This document shows, piece after piece, positions 11,028 to 21,871 of a DNA stretch of 38,430 nucleotides (its first letter is position 1; each line of letters opens with the position of its first letter). A program made the position numbers and the translations under genes. The notes under the pieces are model-generated. The model had not been told where the DNA came from. It ran no database searches and was given only the letters and a program-made list of their open reading frames with translations. Origin of the DNA: Smittium culicis (lineage: Eukaryota > Kickxellomycota > Harpellomycetes > Harpellales > Legeriomycetaceae); NCBI GenBank assembly GCA_001970855.1, contig LSSN01000072.1, positions 1 to 38,430 of the forward strand, written 5' to 3'.

Positions 11028-11843
11028 CTAGCTTAATTGATATTCGTTCGGATAGTAGTTAGGGACTTGAGCTACAGGCTCATTTACTGAAGGATATTGA
11101 ACCGAAGGATATTGTACCTTTTGTGATTTAGTCAAAGGATCTTGAGCTATTTGAGCTTGATACATAGGCTGTTGTGCCTTTGGAGCTTGGATTTGAGAAG
11201 CTTGAGCAACAGGAGCTTGAGCAACAGGAGCTTGAGCAACAGGAGCTTGCACAACAGGAGCTTGAGCAACAGGAGCTTGCGCAACAGGGGCCTGGAATAC
11301 AGGAGCCTGACTTTGAATCTTTTGCGGTGCAGCTTCTTGCACATATTTTGTATCTTTGTTGGTTGGACTGTATTCAGAAAGAGCTCTTGGAGTGGGTTGT
11401 ACTTCTAATAAAACGCTAGATGAACCTGTTGGTTGTATTTTTTCTACGTTTAGTACTCTCTTAAAATCTATATTTGCCATCTCTTTTCCAAAATCCTTGA
11501 TATCTGCCAATTTTTTCTTGATTTTAGCTGAGTTAGCTATCTTGGAAATGTTTTCTGAATGTAATCTAATCATTTCTATAGCGCCACTAACAATTCTATC
11601 AAGAAAAGATTTTACTTTCCAATCTTTTTGAGGGTCGGAAATTGGAACGGGTAAAACTGAATTTGCGTTGGAACCTCCGATATTAGCATTGAAGTTTCCA
11701 GATTTGACAGGAATTGGTACAGCTATGTTGCTGCCAGAAATTTCTTGGCCCGTATTTTGACTATATAGCCTATTTGTCGGCATTGATATAACGTCTTTCA
11801 GACATATTATCATAACTCCGACTGAGATTCTAAATACTTTCAT
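11028..11843 (-). CDS. secreted protein with QAPVA pentapeptide repeats, function unknown
   Basis: A single-exon frame of 271 aa from the ATG at 11843. The N-terminus (MKVFRISVGVMIICL, then small residues) looks like a signal peptide with cleavage near residues 20-24. A Gly/Asn/Ser-rich stretch follows, then a charged, likely helical segment (about residues 75-130, with IVSGAIEMIRLHSENISKI) and a Pro/Gln/Ala-rich tail. The tail carries seven units of QAPVx (x mostly Ala-Gln in register) and ends in Tyr/Pro-rich sequence with YPSVQYPS. There are no cysteines after the signal peptide and no GPI signal. Proline-rich tandem repeats are common in fungal cell-wall and surface proteins, so that is a reasonable guess for location, but no family is recognised. 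It is convergent with the C2H2 gene. Confidence 0.75.
   Translation of the reverse strand: MKVFRISVGVMIICLKDVISMPTNRLYSQNTGQEISGSNIAVPIPVKSGNFNANIGGSNANSVLPVPISDPQKDWKVKSFLDRIVSGAIEMIRLHSENISKIANSAKIKKKLADIKDFGKEMANIDFKRVLNVEKIQPTGSSSVLLEVQPTPRALSEYSPTNKDTKYVQEAAPQKIQSQAPVFQAPVAQAPVAQAPVVQAPVAQAPVAQAPVAQASQIQAPKAQQPMYQAQIAQDPLTKSQKVQYPSVQYPSVNEPVAQVPNYYPNEYQLS
11200..11304 (-). repeat. 15-bp coding minisatellite (about 7 units)
   Basis: Seven adjacent 15-nt units of the form GCTTGAGCAACAGGA as read on the plus strand. Most are identical or carry one or two changes; the last is clearly diverged. Each unit encodes one pentapeptide of the repeat tail of the overlapping minus-strand gene, so copy changes keep the frame. 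Confidence 0.95.
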
Positions 11844-14699
11844 CGCTACTTGTAAAATTTAGATATAGATGGTTTTTATGTTAAATGTTAGTTAGAGCTA
11901 TAAATGTTTAAAGTTGGCCTATTTTGGCAATTTATTTTAACTAAAATAATTTTAACGTACCCCTATAATATTTTTTGATAATTTCTTGGTATATTATAAA
12001 ATCGTAGAATTTATAGAGTATTTTTAATTTTTATTAATCGGTTTCTTGTTTTATTTTGTAAGAGAGATTTTTTCAAAAGTTTTTTCTTTTTTTTTTTCAA
12101 CTAATATATATAATAGTATTTAGATATTCTTTTTCTGTTTATGCAGCTGAGGATTGAATTTTTTAATGCTAAACTCGAGCTGATTTGATTTAATACATCT
12201 GATTGTGTTTATCGCCTATCAATAATGCAATGAATATGTAGTGTAATGTTAATTTTTGAATATAAAAGAGCTGTAAATTTTTATTTTTATTTTTTTGTTT
12301 TATTGCCATTCTAGGAAATTTTGTATATCGAATATTTTGTTTGATTCTTTAATTGTCTAATTGATATATAAAATATTTTAATTCTTGTTCTAGGCAAATA
12401 AATTAATAATTACAGTATAATTGTGTAAAAATTGACTTTTTATTAATAATATAATCTAGGCATAGAAAAAAGGTACCTTCTATATAAATATTATATTTAT
12501 AATAATTAAACGGCGTAAAATTAAAGCCTAGGGTATAGGAATAGAATGTAAAATTTAATTTTCGCTTTTTTGGCGAATTGCATAAATTTTCAATTTCAGT
12601 TGAGTCCATTTTGAAACTTATAATTTTATAAACTCCAATGATTGGTTATTTTTATTGGGCTATTTAACTAGTGAGTTCTAGAATAGGAATATTCTTTTTA
12701 GCTTACAATTTACGATATAGTAGATTCAGTTAATATACTTGAAAAAGTTTCTATCAAAGCAGAATTTCAATGGTTGCTGGTAAATATACGGCCAAAAGAG
12801 AGTGAGTATGAAAAAAATGAATTAATATAACTTATTTTTAGGATCTAAGTAGATTTTTAGTATTAACACCAAACCCTGTAGCTCATTTTCGAATCAAAAA
12901 GATTAGCCAAATACGTATATTATTTATTATTAACCCTTAGACGGATATTGCATAGTTTTTGTTTTACTAAATCTAACGAAATAGGATCAATAAGAATGTT
13001 TTGATTCTGAAATTTATTATAGTGTTGGTTTTATAAAATTTAATAGCAAGTAGAATTTAGTCTTAATCCTTTCATGTGCGGTTGTCTTTTTTTTTTTTTT
13101 TTAAACTAACAAAACTATGAAATTTAATGACGGTCTGATATTTCAATGTAGAATGTCAATAATTTATTAATTAAAAACTTCAATATAATCAATAGGAAAT
13201 GATAATTAATAGATCTGGCCAATTATGTTTAAATGCGTTGGCCCCAGAAAGAGTTAAATATAATCTACGAATAAAGTAATTATAAAATTTAAAGAGTGTT
13301 TCCCGCAAAAGTGTTATAATTTGAGAACCTATTATAGTTTGTAACATATTAACATAATATAAAACATAATTTTCTAACTATTAATGTGGCCAAAGCTATT
13401 ACATATATCAATAATTGATAATTGACTAGACCATTTAATAGTATATACAATCCTATAAAAATTATTTAAAATTCGATAAATTATTGATATTTGGTTTTAA
13501 TATATACATGTAGCCAACTGTTTTCTAAAATTGACAGTTAAAAAAAGATGGATTATCTCGGAAATGTTCAATATTAGAATCACTGAAAGGTTTGAAAATT
13601 TATTCTGGTTCAACTTATTTTTTTACTAATACTATTAATAGTACTTTATTTTAGCCTATAAAACGTAAAAAAGGTTATGAGAAAATATGCAACAAAAAAA
13701 ATACACACAAACGCTAAAAATATAATTTTTATTGTGAATTCTTATTTTGTTGTTACTAAAAAATAAGCTCCAAATGGATAAGTGTTTTGAATTGATAATT
13801 GATATTTTTTAGATAAGGATTAGCCCCTAAAAGATCAAAAAATATCAGCTGTCACTTCATTACCTTTCAATCCAGAATGTGTGGAATTATTTATATTTAA
13901 ATGTGATTAAGTAACGTGAAACCCCCCAAAAGGTGTTATATAAATAAAAGTGATATTTTCAAAATAAAAGTGAATTTCAAAATCAAAGATCACTAGCCCA
14001 CTAAAAAAAAAAAGCAAAATAATCTATAAAAATTATGAAATTTTTTATGAGACTAAAATATTAAGAAATCTTCCTGATTTTTAATAGTTTCTTACTTTTT
14101 TTAATGAATGTTGAATTTATTTTTCATTTTAGTTCTTTAGCCATTGTGAATTAATGAAATGTGCTTTTCTCTCTTTGGCAACACTTTTAAAAATATCGTT
14201 TTTTATTTGCAATCAATCATAAAATAAATTTATTATTTGTTATCAGATTTCATCTCACTGACGCTTTTATGAATTTCGAAATTCTGTCATAAAACAATAC
14301 ATAGTCGGTAGTATTTTGTAGATAGAAAATAGTTATACGTTTGGTAAAGATATAATAGGCCTAATGAACATTTATTACATTTTAATTACATTGCACACAA
14401 ACAAACTTTCCAAATGTCTGTATTTTCTTCATAATCGCTTGCTATTTTAAATTAATTGGTTAAAACCTACTCAGCACAAAGTTTGATTTAGTGCTATTTT
14501 CAAGCTTTTTTATGCAAGGAGCCATTAAACTGAAAAAATAAATGTATAGCTGAATAAGGCCTATTAAAAAATTTTCATCCGCCAATAATTGATCTAGCTG
14601 GTCAAGATCATTATTTTTTGATAATCTTGCAAACATAAGAATATAAAATATTTCATTTAATTAACTTTAGCAGGATTGTTTTTCTTGGCGTTGTATAAA
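11844..14699. other. long intergenic region with weak exon candidates
   Basis: No firm gene. On the plus strand, 12702-12801 follows a TTTTTAG acceptor and ends at a GTGAGT donor in phase 1. It joins in frame to 12861-12940 (after ATTTTTAG), giving pieces such as KAEFQWLLVNIRPKE and LTPNPVAHFRIKK. Other open pieces are 13199-13279 (NRSGQLCLNALAPERVKYN) and one near 13830-13909 (SAVTSLPFNPECVEL). No start codon or family could be attached. On the minus strand a 68-codon frame at 12403-12609 starts MDSTEIENLCNSPKKRK and could be a first exon (GTACC donor). At this base composition such stretches also arise by chance. Poly-T tracts occur near 12090 and 13090. Confidence 0.25.
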
Positions 14700-16317
14700 A
14701 TGAATACTTTATTTAAAAATAAAAAAATATTCCGCGAAATTGGTTTCGTTACATACGGTAGATTATATACACAAATAAATTCACATAGTAATGCTGCAGA
14801 TATACAAAACCCAGAATCTGAAACTAAAATAACAAACTCAAGCAGAGTAAACTATAAACTGAGAACAAAGGTATTTCTAATATAATAATAACTATATATT
14901 ATCGATTGGTTTGTTAATTTTGTTCGTTTCTAAGCTTTATCTATAATTTAAAATCTAAAACTAACTCCAGGGAGGAAATTTCATCGACTACAGGAGAATT
15001 GCTGTACATGGCGGATCTGGAGGAAGTGGTTGTGTATGTTTCCAGCGAGAAAGACATTTACCTCGAGGTCCACCAAACGGTGGAAATGGTGGAGCCGGGG
15101 GTAATGTGATTTTTGTTGCAGACATAAATGAATCTAGTCTATATTCCATTCCTACCAAAGTGTCAGCTCAATCAGGCACTCGAGGTAAAGGTAAAGATAT
15201 GAATGGTATAAGAGGGAAAGATACTATTGTGAGGGTACCTGTTGGTACAATTGTACGCGAAATAGCGCCTCCAAATTATGAATTTTTGACTGGATATGAC
15301 TCTAACTCTTTTTTCTCAAACAAAAAGTCGAAGGATAAAAGAAGTAATATTAAAAATCGAACCAAAAGCGAAATATCTAGTGAAGGCAAAGAAAGTTTAA
15401 CGGAAAATGAAAACTCTGATAATTACTTTGGTGAATCAAAAAAAAAACCTTTTGAAAGTGCCTTAGAAAAATTACATTATGAAATCGAGTCTGAAAGAAA
15501 AGAAGTTCTAAAAATTACTTCTTTGTACAACTTTTACCCTTCAAAAGTTATTAGAGACGAAAGTACTGATATTCAGAATTTACCTGAAGAGTATTTATCA
15601 TATTTACATGAGCTTTCCAACCAGACTCCTATACAATTTGATTTCGATGAAGATAAACAGTCACTGATAGTTGCTCGCGGTGGGTTTGGCGGATATGGAA
15701 ACCCCCACTTTGCTTCGTCTACGAATAGATCGCCATATATGGCTCTCAATGGACTACCTGGGCAAATGCGCTTCTTGGAGCTGGAGCTAAAAACTATAGC
15801 TGATGTTGGACTTGTCGGCCTGCCTAATGTTGGAAAATCTACCTTTATTAGTGCTGTTTCTAATGCTAGCCCTAGAATTGCAAACTATCCGTTCACAACA
15901 TTAAACCCGTATATTGGGACTATTACCTTAGACAACTACAAAAAGCTGACTATTGCAGACATCCCTGGTATAATTAAAGACGCACATTTAAATAAAGGCC
16001 TTGGCTTATCATTTCTCCGACACATAGAGAGATCGAATATTTTAGCATATGTTGTAGATTTGAGCTTGCCGGATCCATGGACACAGCTATACACCCTACG
16101 CAGCGAACTTGAATTTTATAAAAAAGATCTCACTAAAAAACCCTCGATTGTTATAGCTAACAAAGCAGACCTTTCGCTAACATCTAAACCGAACTACCAG
16201 CGGTGGTTAGAGTTTTCTGATATCCCTATCATTCCTGTTTCCTCTAAAAATGTTAAAAACGTTTCTAAGGTTATTCACACTTTAGCGAATTTACTCGAAG
16301 CTAATAAAAAAAACTGA
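14700..16317 (+). CDS. MTG2: MTG2, mitochondrial Obg-family GTPase
   Basis: Mtg2 (ObgH1/GTPBP5 family) is a mitochondrial GTPase needed for late assembly of the mitoribosomal large subunit. There are two exons, 14700-14870 and 14971-16317, joined in phase 0 to 505 aa (the yeast protein is about 518). The start is ATG 14700, since the in-frame TTG upstream is not used. The first 25 or so residues are basic and aromatic, as in a mitochondrial presequence. Exon 2 begins at the Obg fold (FIDYRRIAVHGGSGGSG, then the glycine-rich GGNGGAGGN loop). The GTPase motifs are G1 GLPNVGKST (Lys346), G3 DIPG (Asp387), G4 NKAD (454-457) and G5 SSK. About 115 charged, low-complexity residues (roughly 160-278) are inserted within the Obg domain before the conserved ARGGFGGYGNPHF. 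The gene lies upstream of the mitochondrial EF-G2 on the same strand. Confidence 0.95.
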
Positions 16318-17951
16318 TTAGAACATTACGGTAATACTCTCAGCATCTCACATAACTGACAGAAATAATATAAATTTTTTTTTTTATATATTTATTCTTC
16401 GTTTACTCACAAATCCGATTAATGATTCATTTAATTTATATTCATTATACATAAATGATTTGGTATATTAAATTTGTGGAAACCAGTATTATTTATTTAT
16501 TGCCTAATTTCAATGGACTTGTAGGCTTATTGAATAACTATTATGTTTCAATATCCTATATTTATAGACTCTATTTTTTTACTGGGCTGCTAATGCCAAA
16601 ATTTTACTTAATATTTAAACTTTGTTTAATTTTTGAACCCCATAATCCGAAATTTCATAACGAAAATAGTCTATAACAACAGCATTGAGATTTTTTTCTA
16701 ATATTGTATGCCCAGAAATTCTTACAAATTCCAATTGAAATATTTATCTCAGGAAGAGTTCAATCAGTTGCCACGCAGTAGCTTCAAAATGAGTATACCA
16801 GGCTATTAAACTATAATCATCGATATTAAATATATTTATAACCCGATATAATGCCAAATATAAAATATTGATTGATATTTAAAGCTAGAAATATTCTATT
16901 AACATAAGAGATGATGTTTTGAAAGTAAAAAATATAGCATGAATCATTAGAAAAGAGGATAGTATTGTTGAATTTTAATATTTATAGTTTGATATCTGGT
17001 TGTGATCTGGTATCTCCAAACACTATGAAGTTTATTCCAACTTTTTTTTAGGAAAAAAAAATATCAATTTACTAAGTAAAACCAAACTTGATACATTTTA
17101 TATAATTCCATAAAATTTTATAGCAAGACTTATTCAGTAAAAACTATACCAAAATAAAAATAAAAATAAATAATATAATAGTATAAGCCGTTTCTCTATC
17201 AGCCTATCTGATAATTTTATAAAAGTGTGTAATAGGAATCAGTAATAGAAATATTTGCTGTCCTTTTAAACTATCTCTAGTTCGATGGGCGCAATGAAAT
17301 ACCCCAATTCATGAAAAATAGACCATACATACGACATATAGTAAGTTGACATATTTAGCGCCTTGTTTTACTCTATATCTTGCAAATTTAAAAATTATTC
17401 AAGTCTAATCTAGTACGTTTGATGAAGCCGTTTTTTCTTATAAATAATCTTATACTTGGCTGAAAAATCTATCTGAGCGCCAAGCTCGATACCTGGTGAC
17501 AGAAATTATCCACGACAGCAAACAACTGTATGGATTTTTCGCCTTAGCTAATAAATTCTCTGAAATCACTGCAGTCTGAATTGCCTATTGCGATATAAAC
17601 CACCTTAGGCCAAAAATAATTTAACTTTGGATGAAAGTTTTGTATACAGTACTTTGATAATTACGATAATTAAGTCACTAATCTACTGCTATTCTCTTAT
17701 GTCTATCTGCTCAATTTCCTCAATGGTCTAAATTAAATTGACAAAATGATCTCATGATTATTGGATAATAATTGTATTCTTACGTATTTCAATTGGCTGT
17801 TACTTTTTGGATGTGTTATTTCAATTGGTAAGTGTAAAAAGCTTTTATGCTTTTTTTATCAGCAGCTTTCTAAAATTTGATTTAACGATTCAATTTATTA
17901 AATATTTAACTATACACTCATAGATTTTTTTTTCAACCATATACTAACAAA
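16318..17951. other. intergenic region between MTG2 and MEF2
   Basis: AT-rich space. A 73-codon frame at 16455-16676 is hydrophobic, with no recognisable family, and could be chance. The only structured candidate is the four-exon model at 16708-17579, listed separately. The last 370 nt are the likely promoter of the EF-G2 gene. Confidence 0.4.
16708..17579 (+). CDS. tentative four-exon small gene, unrecognised
   Basis: Four pieces join in frame to about 101 aa: 16708-16792, 16951-17009, 17281-17340 and 17478-17579. Exon 1 starts MPRNSYKFQLKYLSQEEFN. Exon 3 is bounded by CTCTAG and GTAAGT and reads FDGRNEIPQFMKNRPYIRHI. The last exon contains ARYLVTEIIHDSKQLYGF and ends in TGA. Donors are GTATAC, GTATCT and GTAAGT. 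The final acceptor (TGAG) is poor and the second intron (271 nt) is longer than others here. The peptide is basic and hydrophilic, and I recognise no family. With only short exons, a chance assembly is quite possible. It would sit between two mitochondrial GTPase genes on the same strand. Confidence 0.22.
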
Positions 17952-20900
17952 ATGATAAATTTATATACTAAAAGACTAATTGTTTTAAAGTCAGTAAACA
18001 GAAAATATGTATCTACAAAAATTTCGAATAGTTATATATCAAATAACCCTGCAAAATTCTCATTAGGTACTAAAGTTATTCGATCAAGATATTATAGCTC
18101 AATAGGTAACCATACATAAATATATTTTGATGAAGGATTTGATCGGGGAAAATATATCTATCGTTCTTTTACTTGATATTTCTAGAAAATTCAATCTCGA
18201 AAATAAGAAATATAGGGATAATTGCCCATGTTGATGCAGGTACTTTTTAAAGCTGAACTTTGTAAAAAAAATATGCTTTATCATATACATATGTATTTCT
18301 CAACTATTATTTCATTAAGGTAAGACCACAACCACTGAAAGATTTTTGTATAGCTCCGGATTCACTAAACACATTGGAGGTAATATTAGGTTATTTCTTT
18401 TCATTAATACCTTTCAAAACTAAAGTCAAAAAATATCTAAACTTAGATGTAGACAAGGGTGATACTGTAATGGACTATTTGCCTGCAGAAAGAGAGCGAG
18501 GCATAACGATAAATTCCGCTGCGATAACTTTCGGCTGGAATGACCATCAAATCAATTTAATTGATACTCCAGGCCATATAGATTTTACTATCGAGGTCGA
18601 AAGAGCTATTAGAGTACTCGATGGCTGTGTAACAATACTTGACGGCGTTTCAGCTGTTCAGGCTCAAACTTTAAATGTCTGGAATCAATCCAAAAGGTAT
18701 AATTTGCCAAAATTGATTTTTATAAACAAGCTTGATAGGGACGGAGTAGAACTTATCCAAAATTACAAAGAAATTGCCACAAAACTTAAAACTCGCCCTT
18801 TGGTTTTACAAGTTCCGTTTTTCAAAAGTGACTTGAATATATTATCAAAAGAAAGCTCTGAATTTATTTACTCTCTATTTAAACCCTATGCGCTAAACTT
18901 TGATGCAAGCGAAAACCTTCCCCTTTTTTTAATTGATCCAGTTTCAATGAAGATATTAGCTTATCACCCTGAAAAGAAGACAAATATGAGCCAAATAACT
19001 ATTGATATTATCCGCCCCGTAGGAACTAGCGATCCTTCCAATTTTCTGTGGGATTTAGCAATTAATGCAAGGTATACGATCTTTGATATATTGGGTGGTT
19101 TAGATTCCGAATTTCTTGACACTTACTTTAGTGACAGCATTGATGGAAACCCGGAATTAGTACAAACTGATTGTATTAAGTCTGCAATAAGAAGACAGAC
19201 TATATCTTGTGCTGTATCTCCGATTCTCCTAGGCTCTAGTTTTCGAAATTTCGGAGTTCAACCTGTTCTTAGTGCCGTAGTGGATTATTTACCATCTCCC
19301 GAGGACCGCTCTACTGTTTACGGGACTACTAACTCCTCGCACTTATCGCAAGAAGGCGATTCCAAAAAGGATACATATAAGCAAACTGAAATTAATATTA
19401 TAAAATCAGTAGGAATGGCTGACAACTACCATATATCAAAAAGCAAAAATAGAGTTGATGTTCCTTTAAGCTCATCAGAGCCTTTGGTCGCATTTGTTTT
19501 TAAAGTTGTAGTTGATCAGAAAAAAGGTCCAATGATATTTGTGAAAGTTTACTCTGGAACTCTAACTAACAGGGAAATTGTAGTTAATTCTTCAAACTTT
19601 GGAATTAAAGAAAGGGTTACCAAGATATTCCAAATGTATGCAGATATCCCCGAGGAAATTTCACAAATTACTTGTGGAAATATTGGGGTTATATTAGGCT
19701 TCAAAAAAACAAGAACAGGCGATACTATTTTATCCACTAACCACCCTAGCTTAAAGTCATTCGATTTATCAAAAGTAAAGTCAAACCCGACTTTTTCTCC
19801 ACAAGGAAATTGGGATTCACTCGGAAACCAAAGCTTTTCTAATAACGGCGATGCTGGTAGTAAATCCCTTCAAGTAGGTATGGTACTACACGGGATTGTT
19901 ATACCTCCACCAGTATTTTTTGTTTCTATTGAACCTCAAACACTGTCTGATGAGAAACACTTAAACTCGACTCTTAGCAATTTGTTGCTTGAGGACCCAT
20001 CACTTAAAATCTATGCAGACAACGAAGGTGGCCAGTTGCTCCTATGCGGTATGGGCGAACTTCATTTAGAAATTGTTAAAAATAGACTAATTAATGAGTT
20101 GAAGGTAAACGCAAGAGTTGGTAAAATGCTTGTTTCCTACCGAGAGTCTGTTTGCAACCCGAGCGAGGTTAAATATGTGTTTGATAAAGAAGTTCCTGGC
20201 GAAAAAAGTTACCGAGTAGGAATGAAAGTAAACGTTGAGCCTTTGTCTGAAGAGCAACTATTGGATTTAAACTCAGACGTTAACCAGAATTCAGATTATA
20301 TAAAGTTAGATAATGATATTTTTGTCTTGATTGAGTCTAAAATAGGTTCTGGGAATAACAAGGTTTCAGCTCAAAAAAATAAGGAACATACTGAAGGAAA
20401 TAATTCAAGCTATTTAAAATCAGGAAAGGGGACTAGTTCACAACCACATTCATCAAGCTTGGGGAATGGTGTTGAGGGCATTAATGAACTGGTTAGAAGA
20501 ACAGTACTGAACGCTATTTCGGCATCGATATATCAAGGCCCACTAGTTAACTACCCGCTAACACGTTTAATTGTGAGAATATCAGAAATCGACCTATTTG
20601 GCTACGAGCCAACCAATTTTTCACCCGTTAGAATATGCACTCGCGATGCATTTAAAAGAGCGCTAGAAAGCGCACAGCCGGTTATTTTTGAGCCAGTTAT
20701 GAAAGTTTATATAAATTGTCCAAGCTCGAGCGTCGGTATTTTAGTCAACGAGCTTGAGAGAACTCGCAGGGCGAGAATAATGGAGCTTGACGATCAGCTG
20801 AGTAGCGATGGGGACGAATTGGTTAATGGAGAAAATGGAGCGACAGGCGAGGACTCTGACTTTAGCAATTTCTTTGTGCCGAGCTCAATAGGTGGCGAGG

Positions 20901-21106
20901 ACGTATACAGCCGCACTGCAAACACCATGCCAGCGCCAAATAAAGAAATAGTCGCGATAGTTCCGCTTTCTTCTATGATAGGGTTTAGCTCAGCTTTACG
21001 AAGACTGACTGCTGGATCAGGGTCTTTCACAATGCAAATTAGCGGAGTCAGTCCAGTTGATTCGAATACACAGAAAGATATTATTAAGGAAATGAGGGGT
21101 TATTGA
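17952..21106 (+). CDS. MEF2: mitochondrial elongation factor G2 (Mef2/GFM2-type)
   Basis: EF-G2 is the mitochondrial translational GTPase that, in the human system, works with the recycling factor to split ribosomes after termination. Four exons (17952-18105, 18186-18239, 18320-18379, 18447-21106) join to 975 aa. About 55 residues form a basic Ser/Tyr-rich mitochondrial presequence. Motifs: P-loop AHVDAGKTTTTERF (Lys71), switch ERERGITINSA, DTPGH (129-133) and NKLD (183-186). Domain III has EDPSL and GMGELHLEI. GDTVMDYLPAERERGIT after the P-loop favours the EF-G2 rather than the EF-G1 branch. Family members are about 780-820 aa. The extra length lies in Ser/Asn-rich insertions near residues 387-434, 528-565, 723-764 and 871-923, the last two in domains IV and V. 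The frame is open through all of them, so they look like real insertions and not retained introns. Confidence 0.94.
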
Positions 21107-21871
21107 TAATTTGAAGTGCTTTATCTATATTAGATTTAATCTCGTTTTAAAAATTAAGTTTTTTTTTTTTTTAGATTATTAATTATCTTAACGGTTGCTT
21201 TGTTTTTTAGACTGGTTTTGGGGAAAATTTTTCCTTACATGCGATTGTTTTCAAATACCTACTAGAATTTAAAATCTTACATTTATATTTGAACTCTCTT
21301 AATCATCATCAAGTATTCAAGTATGGTTAAAGTTTATCATTTATTAACAAAAAAAACTAAAAAAGATATAGCTTTTAAAGTTACTTGATGCTCTAGGTGA
21401 TAGCATTAATGGCTAAAAATCCCAAATGTAGATTTTGTATACTATATTTTAACGACCTATTCAAGTTAGTGTTTGTAATAGCATTGTTTTATTTTTTTAT
21501 CTGTCTTTTTTTTTTTTTTTAAAAAAAATATGAATGTAACATACAAATACAAACTAAATTACTTATCCATTTGATTGAAAAAATGGCAAGGTGTTTCCTA
21601 TCTAAAAATAAGGGACGAATTTGTATTTAAAAGACAATTATTTCATACAGTAGCATACGAATTATACTCGCAACATAAAATTTTCCATCCTCAAGTGAAC
21701 AACTAAATATTATTGTATTCTTTATTTATATTTTTTTAGTAAGAATACTTTTTTTTTTTATTTTTGCAAAACACAACTAAAAATATAATTTGATTTCATT
21801 TATATAATTTTCACTTCCAAGCACATTAAAAAAAAAAAAAAAAAATTATTCGATCTTGGTAATTTTTTTTT
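21107..21871. other. convergent 3' intergenic region
   Basis: Space between the stops of the EF-G2 gene and TBCC, which converge. It is dominated by poly-T and poly-A tracts (for example near 21160, 21510 and 21830). No gene or RNA is seen. Confidence 0.6.

Noticed and set aside
11142..11631. Overlapping plus-strand frames rich in RSLSN or LEQQE repeats
   Set aside because: The 15-bp repeat is open in several frames by construction; only the minus-strand frame has a signal peptide and a sensible full-length protein.
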